A stretch of DNA of 19,442 nt from Cryomorphaceae bacterium (GCA_949531795.1 CATIQX010000068.1:1-19442); one strand, 5' to 3'. Shown: positions 1-8,090, counted from the stretch's first letter. The notes: generated from the letters alone by a model not told the origin. Translations and numbers: made by a program.

Positions 1-569
1 ATGTCATCACCTCTTTTTCGCAATGGAGGTAATTGTATGCTAATGGTGTTAAGCCTGTAATATAAATCTTCTCTGAATTTCCCTTGCTTAACTGCTTCAG
101 ATATATTTACATTAGTTGCCGCAATAATTCTGACATCAGTTTGATGAGCTTTGGAAGATCCAACTTTAATAATTTCTCCATTCTCCAGAACTCTTAATAA
201 TCTTGCTTGTGATGCCATAGGTAGCTCTCCCACCTCATCTAAGAATATAGTCCCCCCGTTTGCAGCTTCAAAATATCCTTTACGACTATCGTGTGCTCCT
301 GTAAAAGAACCTTTTTCATGTCCAAATAATTCACTATCAATTGTACCTTCAGGAATAGCTCCACAATTCACAGCAATATATGGGGCATGCTTTCTTTTAC
401 TATTCTGATGAATGATTTTTGGAATATTTTCTTTTCCAGTACCGCTCTCTCCTACCACCAAAACTGAAATATCAGTAGGAGCAACTTGCAATGCTATATC
501 AATTGCTCTTGCCAGTTTTGAGCAGTTCCCAATAATCCCAAATCTTTGTTTTGCTTGTTGATTATTCAT
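1..569 (-). CDS. Sigma-54-dependent AAA+ transcriptional activator (C-terminus cut by window edge)
   Basis: This is the first 189 residues of an enhancer-binding protein that uses ATP hydrolysis to open sigma-54 RNA polymerase promoters. The AAA+ domain begins almost at the start codon: Walker A GESGTGKE at residues 40-47, the sigma-54 contact loop GSFTGA at 87-92 (canonical GAFTGA, so Ala is replaced by Ser), Walker B GGTIFLDE at 105-112, and the FREDLYYRLN arginine-finger region at 165-174. No receiver, GAF or PAS domain precedes it, so control by a fused N-terminal sensor is not possible from this start. The rest of the AAA+ domain and any Fis-type DNA-binding domain lie beyond base 1. The start is 2 bp after the miaB stop, so the two are almost certainly co-transcribed. 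From memory, a receiver-less activator downstream of miaB is common in Flavobacteriia, usually followed by lptE and secG; I cannot check that here. Confidence 0.93.
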   Translation of the reverse strand, partial: MNNQQAKQRFGIIGNCSKLARAIDIALQVAPTDISVLVVGESGTGKENIPKIIHQNSKRKHAPYIAVNCGAIPEGTIDSELFGHEKGSFTGAHDSRKGYFEAANGGTIFLDEVGELPMASQARLLRVLENGEIIKVGSSKAHQTDVRIIAATNVNISEAVKQGKFREDLYYRLNTISIQLPPLRKRGDD

Positions 570-571
570 AT

Positions 572-2017
572 TTAAATAACTTTACCTTTTAGAGTTGCTG
601 ATGTACAGTCTTCAATTTTAACCATTACATAATCCCCTGGTTTGTGATTTCCTTTTTCAAATATTACTGATGAATTATGAGTTGTTCTTCCGTAAAAATG
701 TTGTTTTGATTTTTTTGAATCTCCCTCTATTAAAACCTCAAAAGTTTTTCCTAATTTCTTTTGCATATGAAATAATGAATGTGTTTGTTGATTTTGAATT
801 ATTTCAGCTAATCTTTTTTGCTTTAATTCTTGAGGGATATTGTCTTCCATTCTAGAAGCAGGAGTATTTGGCCTAACAGAATATTTATACATATATCCAA
901 AATCATAGCATACATAATCCATTAAAGAGAGTGTTTCCTTATGATCTTCCTCTGTTTCTGAACAGAAACCAATTATCATATCCATTGATATTGCACAATC
1001 AGGTATCCTCTGCTTAATCTCATCTATTAATTTAAAATATTTTTCTCTATTATAACCTCTATTCATTAGTTTTAATATACGTGAACTTCCAGATTGAACA
1101 GGAAGATGTATGTGGTCACAAATATTTGTATGTTTTGACATAGTATCAATGACTTCTACTCCCATATCTTGTGGGTTAGAAGTAGAAAAACGAATTCTTA
1201 ATCTTGGATTTACTTGTGCTACTTTATTAAGCAAATTTGCGAAATTCAAGCTATTTTCTTTTTCTTTTTTACTTGCTTTCTTGAAATCTTTTTTAGCACC
1301 ACCTCCAAACCATAAATAAGAATCAACATTTTGTCCTAATAGGGTTATTTCTCTGTAGCCATTATTGAATAAATCTTGACACTCTTTTATTATGCTTTTT
1401 GGGTCCCTACTTCTTTCTCTTCCTCTAGTGTAAGGAACCACACAAAAGGTACACATATTATCACAACCTCTAGTTATAGATACAAATGCAGTAACGCCAT
1501 TCCCCCCTAGCCTTACAGGGCTAATATCAGCATATGTTTCTTCTAAAGATAAAAATACATTTATGGCTTTTTTTCCGTTTTCTACTTTAGCAATGAGGTT
1601 AGGTAAATCTCTATAAGAATCAGGGCCAACCACTATATCTACTAATTTTTCTTCTTCTAAGAATTGTTCTTTCAAGCGTTCTGCCATACAACCTAAAACC
1701 CCGACTAACATTCCTGGGTTTTTATCTCTTTTTATGGAATTATAGAATTCTAATCTTTTACGAACAGTGAGTTCAGCTTTTTCTCTAATTGAACAGGTAT
1801 TTACAAATACTAAATCAGCTTCTATTATTTCCTTTGTTGTTGTAAATCCTTCATTAGCAAGTATAGAGGCTACAATTTCGCTATCTGAAAAATTCATTTG
1901 ACAACCGTAGCTTTCAATATACATTTTACGACTATTTTTTTTACTTCCAGATAGCTGCAACACTTGCCCCTGTTTTTGTTCATTTACCTTTTTTTCTAAC
2001 AACTTTTCTATGTTCAT
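572..2017 (-). CDS. miaB: MiaB, tRNA-2-methylthio-N6-(dimethylallyl)adenosine methylthiotransferase
   Basis: This radical-SAM enzyme adds a methylthio group to i6A37 of tRNAs that read codons beginning with U. The 481-residue length fits the Bacteroidota family. The N-terminal UPF0004 domain carries the three auxiliary-cluster cysteines C39 (ESYGCQMN), C75 (NTCSIRE) and C110 (LGCMAE). The radical-SAM cluster motif CxxxCxxC is C185, C189 and C192 (RGCDNMCTFC). Downstream are the LGQNVDSY and HLPVQSGS signatures and a C-terminal TRAM domain for tRNA binding (roughly residues 415-481). A lysine-rich insert after LGQNVDSYLWFGGG, about residues 240-260, is typical of Bacteroidota MiaB as I recall it. 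A 30-residue basic N-terminal extension precedes the first conserved strand. The gene is divergent from topA and leads into the sigma-54 activator. Confidence 0.97.
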   Translation of the reverse strand: MNIEKLLEKKVNEQKQGQVLQLSGSKKNSRKMYIESYGCQMNFSDSEIVASILANEGFTTTKEIIEADLVFVNTCSIREKAELTVRKRLEFYNSIKRDKNPGMLVGVLGCMAERLKEQFLEEEKLVDIVVGPDSYRDLPNLIAKVENGKKAINVFLSLEETYADISPVRLGGNGVTAFVSITRGCDNMCTFCVVPYTRGRERSRDPKSIIKECQDLFNNGYREITLLGQNVDSYLWFGGGAKKDFKKASKKEKENSLNFANLLNKVAQVNPRLRIRFSTSNPQDMGVEVIDTMSKHTNICDHIHLPVQSGSSRILKLMNRGYNREKYFKLIDEIKQRIPDCAISMDMIIGFCSETEEDHKETLSLMDYVCYDFGYMYKYSVRPNTPASRMEDNIPQELKQKRLAEIIQNQQTHSLFHMQKKLGKTFEVLIEGDSKKSKQHFYGRTTHNSSVIFEKGNHKPGDYVMVKIEDCTSATLKGKVI

Positions 2018-2034
2018 TTTTGTGTTTTGAGATG

Positions 2035-2042
2035 CAAAAATA
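2035..2042 (-). promoter_or_regulatory. Bacteroidota-type -7 box for miaB
   Basis: On the minus strand this reads TATTTTTG, an exact match to the Bacteroidota -7 consensus TAnnTTTG, 18 bp ahead of the miaB start. A TTG lies only 12 bp upstream of it and none sits at the usual 17-23 bp. The -33 contact is therefore weak or replaced by an activator; the 2051-2065 palindrome covers that position. Transcription would begin near 2028-2030. This is inferred from consensus only. Confidence 0.5.
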
Positions 2043-2050
2043 GTAAAAAA

Positions 2051-2065
2051 CTGACAATGTGGCAG
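2051..2065. promoter_or_regulatory. Imperfect palindrome CTGACA-N3-TGGCAG, candidate operator
   Basis: The arms CTGACA and TGGCAG are inverted complements at five of six positions around a 3-bp centre. The site lies about 10-25 bp upstream of the miaB -7 box, where a -33 element or an activator would bind, so control of miaB and the sigma-54 activator is plausible. The binding protein is unknown. Confidence 0.35.
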
Positions 2066-2110
2066 TGCTTTATTTTACTTATATTATAAATAATATAATG
2101 GAAACTGCCA
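2060..2110. repeat. Two nearly concentric inverted repeats in the miaB/topA divergent region
   Basis: The outer repeat is TGGCAGT at 2060-2066 against ACTGCCA at 2104-2110, a perfect 7-bp arm pair. Inside it is a perfect 9-bp pair, TTATATTAT at 2079-2087 and ATAATATAA at 2090-2098, with a 2-bp spacer. The axes are 3-4 bp apart. The outer left arm shares bases with the 2051-2065 palindrome, so TGGCAG-type half-sites occur repeatedly here. The arrangement could bind a dimeric regulator acting on both divergent promoters or form a cruciform. The inner repeat is pure A/T and could be chance. Confidence 0.45.
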
Positions 2111-2122
2111 AGTTTTTTCGAT

Positions 2123-2154
2123 TTGTTTTATTCAAAAAAAGTTTCTTTAATTTG
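2123..2154 (+). promoter_or_regulatory. Candidate topA promoter
   Basis: TTG at 2123-2125 is followed after 21 bp by TTAATTTG at 2147-2154, one mismatch from TAnnTTTG. Transcription would start near 2160, giving a leader of under 20 bases before the topA ATG at 2178. The leader is A/T-only apart from one G and two C and has no Shine-Dalgarno, as is usual in Bacteroidota. Confidence 0.4.
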
Positions 2155-2177
2155 CATATAATATATAAAAACAATTT

Positions 2178-4514
2178 ATGGCTAAAAATTTAGTGATTGT
2201 AGAATCACCTGCAAAGAAAAAGATTATACAAGGTTTTTTGGGTAAAGACTTTGTTGTTGAGTCAAGTATTGGTCACATAAGGGACTTGCCTAAAAAGGGA
2301 GGGATGGCTATTGATATTGAAAATGGTTTTCAGCCCAATTATGTGATATCAGAGGATAAAACTAAAGTAGTTAGTCATCTTAAGAGTGTAGCTAAGAAAG
2401 CGGAGACAGTTTGGCTTGCTACGGATGAGGACCGTGAAGGAGAGGCAATTGCTTGGCACTTAACTGAGGCGTTAAATTTAGATGCTTCTTCTACTAAAAG
2501 AATTGTTTTTCATGAGATTACAAAGAAAGCAATCACTAAGGCAGTTGAAAATCCTAGAGTTTTAGATGTTAATTTAGTCAATGCTCAGCAAGCTAGACGT
2601 GTATTAGATAGGTTAGTAGGATTTGAACTTTCTCCTGTGCTTTGGAGAAAGGTAAAACAGGGTTTATCTGCAGGTAGGGTGCAATCAGTAGCTGTGCGTT
2701 TAATTGTTGAACGTGAAAGCGAGATCACTAATTTTACTCCTGTTTCATCTTACAAAGTAGTTGCTTTTTTTGTAAATAATGATGGTAAAATAGTTAGATC
2801 GGAATTACCACAGAGATTTAAGGTTAATGAAGATGCATATGCATTTATGGAAAAATGTAAGGATGCTACTTTTTCAGTAGAATCTTTAGAGCAAAAACCT
2901 GCAAAAAAGTCGCCTACTGCACCATTTACTACTTCTACTTTACAACAAGAGGCTTCGAGGAAATTAGGGTTTTCTGTAAATCAAACTATGATGGTTGCTC
3001 AAAAATTATATGAAGCAGGAAAAATAACTTACATGAGAACAGACAGTGTTAATTTATCTCAGGATGCTTTAGCTGCAGCCGAATTAGAAATCACTAATCT
3101 TTATGGTGAGGATTTTGCTCAAAGAAGAGTTTACACTAGTAAAGCAAAGGGAGCGCAAGAAGCTCATGAGGCAATCCGTCCTTCTTACATGAATAGTAAA
3201 ACAGTAGATGGTGATAGTTCGCATCAAAGGTTGTATGATTTGATTTGGAAAAGAACAATATCTTCTCAAATGGCAGATGCTCAGTTTGACAGAACCACAG
3301 TAAAAATTAGTATTTCAAATACAGCAGAGCAGTTTGTTGCAAAAGGAGAGGTAATGACTTTTGAAGGTTTTATGAAGGTTTATTTGGAAGGAAAAGATGA
3401 TGAAAACGAGGAGCAGAAAGGAATGTTACCTAAACTTGAAGTAGGTGAAGCTTTAGGTTTATCTGAAGCAATTGCTTCCCAGCAATTCTCTCGTCCACCA
3501 GCAAGATATGCAGAGGCAAGTTTAGTAAAAAAGATGGAGGAGTTAGGTATTGGAAGGCCTTCAACCTATGCTGCTACAATTACCACTATTCAGAAAAGAG
3601 GGTATATTGAAAAAGAAAATAGAGATGGATTCGAGCGAGTATCTCAAATAATAGAATTAAAAAATGGTATTCTTGCGAAATCTGAAAACACTTCGATTAC
3701 TGGTGCTGAGAATAAAAAATTATTTCCAACTGATGTTGGAATTGTAGTTACTGATTTTTTAGTTGAACATTTTTCGGATGTAATGGAGTACAGCTTTACT
3801 GCTTCAGTTGAGACTGAGTTTGATGAGATAGCTGAAGGTAAAAAAGTTTGGAATGAAATGATAGCTTCTTTTTATGGGGAATTTCATGCCAAAGTAGAAG
3901 ATGTAATAGGTAATGTAGGAAAGGCTTCTGGTGAAAGAGAGCTAGGAAATGATCCTGTAAATGGTGAAAAAGTATTTGCGCGCATTGGTCCATTTGGTCC
4001 TATGGTGCAGATGGGTGAAAAGCAAGAGGATGAAAATGCTCCAAAACCTAAGTTTGCATCTTTGATCAAAGGACAAACAATACAGACAATAACTTTAGAT
4101 CAAGCAATGGACTTATTTAAATTGCCAAGAACAGTTGGTGAATGGGATGGAAAAGAAATTGTAGCTTCTGTGGGTAGGTTTGGGCCGTACTTGCGATATG
4201 ATGGTAAATTTACTTCTATTAAAAAAGATGATGATGAAGATCCTTTAACTATAGACTTGGAAAGATCAATAGAGTTGATTAAAATTAAAATTCAAGCTGA
4301 TAACGATAGGTTAATTGCTAATTTTGAAGGAGATCCTTTAATTCAGGTGCTGAATGGAAGGTATGGTCCTTTTATTCAAGTTTCTCCTGCTAAAGGAAAA
4401 AAGATAAATGTTAAAATACCTAAGGGAACTGAACCTAAGGATTTAAAAAGAGAAGAATGTATTGCTCTTTGGGAAAATCAACCAGAGAAAAAATCGAGAG
4501 GTAAAAAGAAATAA
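2178..4514 (+). CDS. topA: DNA topoisomerase I (type IA)
   Basis: This enzyme relaxes negatively supercoiled DNA by a covalent single-strand break. The Toprim domain opens with VIVESPAK (Glu9) and carries the DxDxE metal motif as D83, D85 and E87 in TDEDREGE. The catalytic tyrosine is Y285 in ITYMRTDS. The RPPARYAEASLVKKMEELGIGRPSTYA region (around 440-465) is the conserved type IA core. Bacterial zinc-ribbon cysteine motifs are absent. Instead the C-terminus has several short topo I C-terminal repeats of the G-x-F/Y-G-P type near residues 602, 665 and 727, and ends in a lysine-rich tail. At 778 residues it is normal for a zinc-finger-free form. The TAA stop overlaps the ATG of the next gene by one base (TAATG), so translation of the two is probably coupled. 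Confidence 0.97.
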   Translation: MAKNLVIVESPAKKKIIQGFLGKDFVVESSIGHIRDLPKKGGMAIDIENGFQPNYVISEDKTKVVSHLKSVAKKAETVWLATDEDREGEAIAWHLTEALNLDASSTKRIVFHEITKKAITKAVENPRVLDVNLVNAQQARRVLDRLVGFELSPVLWRKVKQGLSAGRVQSVAVRLIVERESEITNFTPVSSYKVVAFFVNNDGKIVRSELPQRFKVNEDAYAFMEKCKDATFSVESLEQKPAKKSPTAPFTTSTLQQEASRKLGFSVNQTMMVAQKLYEAGKITYMRTDSVNLSQDALAAAELEITNLYGEDFAQRRVYTSKAKGAQEAHEAIRPSYMNSKTVDGDSSHQRLYDLIWKRTISSQMADAQFDRTTVKISISNTAEQFVAKGEVMTFEGFMKVYLEGKDDENEEQKGMLPKLEVGEALGLSEAIASQQFSRPPARYAEASLVKKMEELGIGRPSTYAATITTIQKRGYIEKENRDGFERVSQIIELKNGILAKSENTSITGAENKKLFPTDVGIVVTDFLVEHFSDVMEYSFTASVETEFDEIAEGKKVWNEMIASFYGEFHAKVEDVIGNVGKASGERELGNDPVNGEKVFARIGPFGPMVQMGEKQEDENAPKPKFASLIKGQTIQTITLDQAMDLFKLPRTVGEWDGKEIVASVGRFGPYLRYDGKFTSIKKDDDEDPLTIDLERSIELIKIKIQADNDRLIANFEGDPLIQVLNGRYGPFIQVSPAKGKKINVKIPKGTEPKDLKREECIALWENQPEKKSRGKKK

Positions 4515-5674
4515 TGATTGAGTTAAACTCATACTTTAATCCATTAAGTCCTGAAGTATATGCTTCAAAGGATAGTTGGGGTGTTACGCAATTAGGCTCT
4601 TTAATCGATTTTCATACTGAGATTAGTTTTCCTAAAGTGAAATTTGCTGAGATTGCAATCTTTAATATCTCTGAATATGAAGGTTCAAAAAATAGATCAA
4701 TTTCAGATGATTGTAAAATAAGAGCTTCTTTTTATCAGTTGCACCAGCACAAAATGCCTAGAGTAGTAGATTTAGGTGCAATGAAATTATTGTCAACTCG
4801 TAAAGAGTCATTTAAATTAATTCAGGATGTTTGCATCGCTTTATTGAATGATGGTATTATTCCTCTAATTATTGGTGGTGGACAAGATGTTAGTTATGCT
4901 GTTTATAAAGCTTACGCGTCTTTAGAAAAATATATTACCCTTACCTCTGTTGATAATAGTTTTGATATTGGTATGGAAAAAGATCATTTAGCTTCATATT
5001 CTCATTTAGGAAAGATGCTAAGTCATAAGCCAAGTCATCTTTTTCATTACGTTAATTTAGGATATCAATCTTACTTCGTCTCAAGTGAAGCTACCGAAAT
5101 GCTACTAAGCATGAATTTTGACGTTGTTAGATTGGGTGATTTAAAGGCTAATTTTCAAGAAGTAGAGCCAATAATGAGAAATACTGATTTTTTAAGTTTT
5201 GATATTTCGGCAGTTCAATATGCTTATGCTAAAGCTAATATCTATAGTTCTCCTAATGGATTAAATGGAGAAGAAGCCTGTAAAATCATGCGTTATGCTG
5301 GAGTAAGTGACAAACTAACAGCGGTTGGTTTATTTGAGTATAATCAGCAATTAGATGAGAGCAATCAGACTGCTCAGCTAATGGCTCAAATGCTTTGGTA
5401 TTTTATTGATGGATATAAGATGAGAAGGCAAGAATTGAATCCTAATTTAAAAAACTGTATAAAATATACAGTGGCTTTTGAAGACGGGAAAAATGAAATT
5501 GTATTTTACAAAAGCCAAACTAGTGGTAGGTGGTGGATGGGAGTGCCTTTTAGAAAGGAAGGAGAAAAACAGCTTCAAAATTACTTTGTTGCATGTTCTT
5601 ACAGGGATTATGAGGTAGCTAACCAGGGTGAAGTACCTGAGCGATGGCTAAAAACTTACAATAAGTTTATTTAA
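4514..5674 (+). CDS. Arginase/formimidoylglutamase-fold protein with degenerate metal site
   Basis: The 386-residue protein has the order of motifs of the ureohydrolase (arginase, agmatinase, HutG) family, whose active members use two Mn ions. Motif 1, normally GGDH, is GGGQ at 121-124, so the His ligand is Gln. Motif 2, normally DAHxD, is DNSFD at 147-151, so the His is Ser while both Asp remain. Motif 3, normally SxDxDxxDP, is SFDIS at 228-232, keeping only the first Asp. Loss of both His ligands and one Asp argues against normal Mn-dependent hydrolysis. A C-terminal extension after about residue 305 (GRWWMGVPF) is not part of the classical fold. No other hut gene is nearby, so histidine degradation is not supported. 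From memory, similar proteins sit behind topA in other Flavobacteriia and are annotated formimidoylglutamase. Non-catalytic or altered function is my inference. Confidence 0.75.
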   Translation: MIELNSYFNPLSPEVYASKDSWGVTQLGSLIDFHTEISFPKVKFAEIAIFNISEYEGSKNRSISDDCKIRASFYQLHQHKMPRVVDLGAMKLLSTRKESFKLIQDVCIALLNDGIIPLIIGGGQDVSYAVYKAYASLEKYITLTSVDNSFDIGMEKDHLASYSHLGKMLSHKPSHLFHYVNLGYQSYFVSSEATEMLLSMNFDVVRLGDLKANFQEVEPIMRNTDFLSFDISAVQYAYAKANIYSSPNGLNGEEACKIMRYAGVSDKLTAVGLFEYNQQLDESNQTAQLMAQMLWYFIDGYKMRRQELNPNLKNCIKYTVAFEDGKNEIVFYKSQTSGRWWMGVPFRKEGEKQLQNYFVACSYRDYEVANQGEVPERWLKTYNKFI

Positions 5675-5723
5675 TTAAACACCTTGATAAATAGATTACT
5701 AGAGTCTAAATCTGATTTAATTT

Positions 5724-5743
5724 TATCTTAAATACTTAAGATA
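5724..5743. repeat. Perfect 8-bp inverted repeat upstream of porP
   Basis: TATCTTAA at 5724-5731 and TTAAGATA at 5736-5743 flank a 4-base loop. It lies about 50 bp past the ureohydrolase stop and about 12 bp before a candidate promoter. No T-tract follows and the stem is A/T-rich, so a rho-independent terminator is unlikely; an operator is possible. The remainder of the 5675-5809 gap is A/T-rich and holds no gene. Confidence 0.35.
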
Positions 5744-5754
5744 GTCAATAGTAA

Positions 5755-5787
5755 TTGTTATGCTTAATTAAAATTTGTTTATTTTAG
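5755..5787 (+). promoter_or_regulatory. Candidate promoter of the porP-gldKLMN operon
   Basis: TTG at 5755-5757 and TATTTTAG at 5780-5787 (one mismatch to TAnnTTTG) are separated by 22 bp. Transcription would begin near 5794, about 16 bases before the porP ATG. Position is sensible, but in such A/T-rich DNA partial matches are frequent. Confidence 0.35.
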
Positions 5788-5809
5788 CGCAAAAATTTTC
5801 AATAGGAAA

Positions 5810-6745
5810 ATGAATATGAAGAAAATATTTATACTAATCTTAGGTGTTGTTTCAGTAATTGCTGTTTCCGCACAGATAGATCCGCAGTTTAGTCAAAACA
5901 TGTTTAATAAGTTGGCAAATAACCCTGGTTTTGCTGGTAGTAGAGGAGATATTTCTACTTCTGTTTTGCATAGATCTCAATGGATGGGTTTTGGTGAAGA
6001 TGGAGGTTCAGCTGCCTCTACTCAAAATTTTAGTATTGATGCGGAATTACCATCGTTGTATGGAGGGGTTGGTTTAAATGTTGTTAAAGATAATGTTGCT
6101 GAATTTAGCAACTTAGGATTGCAGGCTTCTTATGCTTTCCGTACTGAATTAGGAGTTGGTCAAATTGGTATGGGAATGTCAGTTGGTATGTATCAAAGTG
6201 GTGTAAATGGTGGTGCATTAAGGCCAGCTGCAATTGGAGATCCTGCAATACCTACAGGTGATGTTAAAGGATCGAGTTTAGATATTGGTGCAGGTGTTTA
6301 TTACAACACTCAGGATGTTTACATAGGAATTTCTTCTTCACACATGACAGAGCCGACTATAGAGTGGAGTGAGGGTAGTTCTATTAATACTTTAGATTTA
6401 ACGAGACACTATTTCTTAATTGCTGGTTATTATCATGAGATTAATTCAATTCTTTCATTAAACCCATCAATATATCTAAAGTCAGACGGAGCAACTTCAC
6501 AATTGGATATTAACACAAATTTAATATACAATAATAAGATGTGGGGTGGCGTTAGCTATAGGTTAGATGAAGGTCTAATTTTATTAGCGGGTATGAATGT
6601 GAATGAAGATTTAAGATTTGGATTAGGGTATGATGTTACAATAATGAATCCTATGTCAAATTCGATAGAATTTATGTTGGGTTATAACTTTAAGATTAAA
6701 ACAAACAAAGCGGTTTCAAAATATAAAAATCCAAGATTCCTCTAA
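5810..6745 (+). CDS. porP: PorP/SprF family type IX secretion outer-membrane protein
   Basis: Proteins of this family are outer-membrane beta-barrels that work with the type IX secretion system (T9SS), linking the trans-envelope machine or cell-surface cargo to the outer membrane. A 22-residue signal peptide ends in VSAQ, followed by the family's opening QIDPQFSQNMFNKLANNPGFAGSRG-like segment (residues 22-46; compare 'P.ysQym.n...iNPA.AG'). The rest is alternating glycine- and aromatic-rich beta strands, with a C-terminal GLGYDVTI...EFMLGYNFK pattern. Its 311 residues match the family. It lies directly ahead of gldK, the same order as porP-porK-porL-porM-porN of Porphyromonas gingivalis. An in-frame ATG two codons further (5816) is an alternative start and would also give a good signal peptide. 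Confidence 0.9.
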   Translation: MNMKKIFILILGVVSVIAVSAQIDPQFSQNMFNKLANNPGFAGSRGDISTSVLHRSQWMGFGEDGGSAASTQNFSIDAELPSLYGGVGLNVVKDNVAEFSNLGLQASYAFRTELGVGQIGMGMSVGMYQSGVNGGALRPAAIGDPAIPTGDVKGSSLDIGAGVYYNTQDVYIGISSSHMTEPTIEWSEGSSINTLDLTRHYFLIAGYYHEINSILSLNPSIYLKSDGATSQLDINTNLIYNNKMWGGVSYRLDEGLILLAGMNVNEDLRFGLGYDVTIMNPMSNSIEFMLGYNFKIKTNKAVSKYKNPRFL

Positions 6746-6779
6746 AAATAGATTTAACTCACGAGAGTGATAAATAAAT

Positions 6780-8090
6780 ATGAATATGAAAAAAATAATA
6801 TTATTAAGTTCAATTGTAGCGCTATTAAGTTCTTGTGGTAGTTCAGGTAGTGGTGAGTTGATTGGTACGCAAAATAGACAAATATGGAATCCTACTGATC
6901 CTTACGGAATGGTCTTTATTCCACAGGGAAGTTTCAATATGGGTCCCTCTGATCAAGATGTCCCTTTTGCAAATGTGACTGCTTCAAAAACTGTTTCTGT
7001 AGGAGCATTTTATATGGATGAAACTGAAATTACAAATAATGAATATCGTCAGTTTGTAACTTGGGTTAGAGATTCTTTAGCACACATAATTTTAGGGGAA
7101 GCAGGAATTGAAGGTCATTTAATTGAGGAGGATAGGTTTGGTAATTTTTTAGATCCAGCAAAAATTAACTGGGAGACTAAAATTAGATGGAATGATCAAG
7201 AGGTTAGAGAAATACTTGAAGAAGAGATGTATTTGCCAGAACACGAGAGATTGAATGGTTCACGAGAGTTTGATACAAGAAAATATGTTTATAAATATCA
7301 AGTTTTAGATGTGCAGGCAGCTTCACGTAAATCAAAAAGAGAAGGTGATGCTACAGGAAAGAGAGATAGAAGTGAGTTTTTATCTGATGTTGAAGTTTCT
7401 ATTTTCCCTGATACATTAACTTGGATTCACGATTATGCCTATTCTTTTAATGATCCTTTTACAAAGAATTATTTCTTTCACCCTGCTTTTGATGCCTATC
7501 CGGTAGTGGGAATTAATTGGAAACAAGCTGTAGCATTTACTAAATGGAGATCTCAAATGATGAATTCTTTTTTAAGAAAGATTAAACAGCCAGCATTACC
7601 AGAATTTAGGTTGCCTACTGAATCTGAATGGGAATATGCTTCTAGAGGAGGTTTAGACTTCTCGCCTTATCCTTGGGGTGGTCCTTATACTCGTAATATT
7701 AAAGGATGTTTTTTAGCTAACTTTAAACCATTAAGAGGTAATTATGTTGCTGATGGGGGTCTTAAAACTATGAAAACAGCTTCATATAACCCTAATGGTT
7801 TTGGGCTGTATGATATGGCTGGTAATGTTGCTGAATGGACGTCAAATGCTTATGATGAATCTGCTTTATCATATTCTCATGATATGAATATGGATTACCA
7901 TTACAATGCAAGTGAAGATGATAATTCTGTACTCAAAAGAAAATCTATTAGAGGTGGTTCTTGGAAAGATATCGCTTATTTTATACAAACAAGCACAAGA
8001 ACTTTCGAGTATCAAGATACTGCAAAAAGTTATATTGGGTTCAGATGTGCAGTTGATTTTCTTGGGAGAGATAAAAAAGATTTTGAATAG
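6780..8090 (+). CDS. gldK: GldK/PorK, T9SS ring lipoprotein
   Basis: GldK, with GldN, forms the large periplasmic ring attached to the outer membrane in the T9SS. The N-terminus is a lipoprotein signal with lipobox L16-S-S-C19, so residue 19 should be lipidated; Gly follows, giving no Asp retention signal. The body is a formylglycine-generating-enzyme/sulfatase-modifying-factor fold: GMVFIPQGSFNMG near 43-55, FYMDETEITNNEYRQF near 78-93, LPTESEWEYASRGG near 279-292, GLYDMAGNVAEW near 343-354 and RGGSWKD near 391-397, ending IGFRCAVDF. Between these, roughly residues 95-245 form a charged insertion with a Lys/Arg-rich stretch (SRKSKREGDATGKRDR), consistent with GldK rather than an enzyme of this fold. 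The gene follows porP after 34 bp and precedes gldL by 38 bp. Confidence 0.95.
   Translation: MNMKKIILLSSIVALLSSCGSSGSGELIGTQNRQIWNPTDPYGMVFIPQGSFNMGPSDQDVPFANVTASKTVSVGAFYMDETEITNNEYRQFVTWVRDSLAHIILGEAGIEGHLIEEDRFGNFLDPAKINWETKIRWNDQEVREILEEEMYLPEHERLNGSREFDTRKYVYKYQVLDVQAASRKSKREGDATGKRDRSEFLSDVEVSIFPDTLTWIHDYAYSFNDPFTKNYFFHPAFDAYPVVGINWKQAVAFTKWRSQMMNSFLRKIKQPALPEFRLPTESEWEYASRGGLDFSPYPWGGPYTRNIKGCFLANFKPLRGNYVADGGLKTMKTASYNPNGFGLYDMAGNVAEWTSNAYDESALSYSHDMNMDYHYNASEDDNSVLKRKSIRGGSWKDIAYFIQTSTRTFEYQDTAKSYIGFRCAVDFLGRDKKDFE

Noticed and set aside
151..408. Plus-strand open frame of 85 codons
   Set aside because: It is the antisense of the sigma-54 activator, whose minus-strand translation carries intact Walker A, Walker B and GSFTGA motifs.
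2060..2075. Possible sigma-54 promoter starting TGGCAG
   Set aside because: The -24-like TGGCAG is present, but no TTGC-type -12 element follows at the required spacing.
6752..6772. Small hairpin TCAC-GAGA-GTGA between porP and gldK
   Set aside because: The stem is only 4 bp and no T-tract follows; too weak to call a terminator or processing site.
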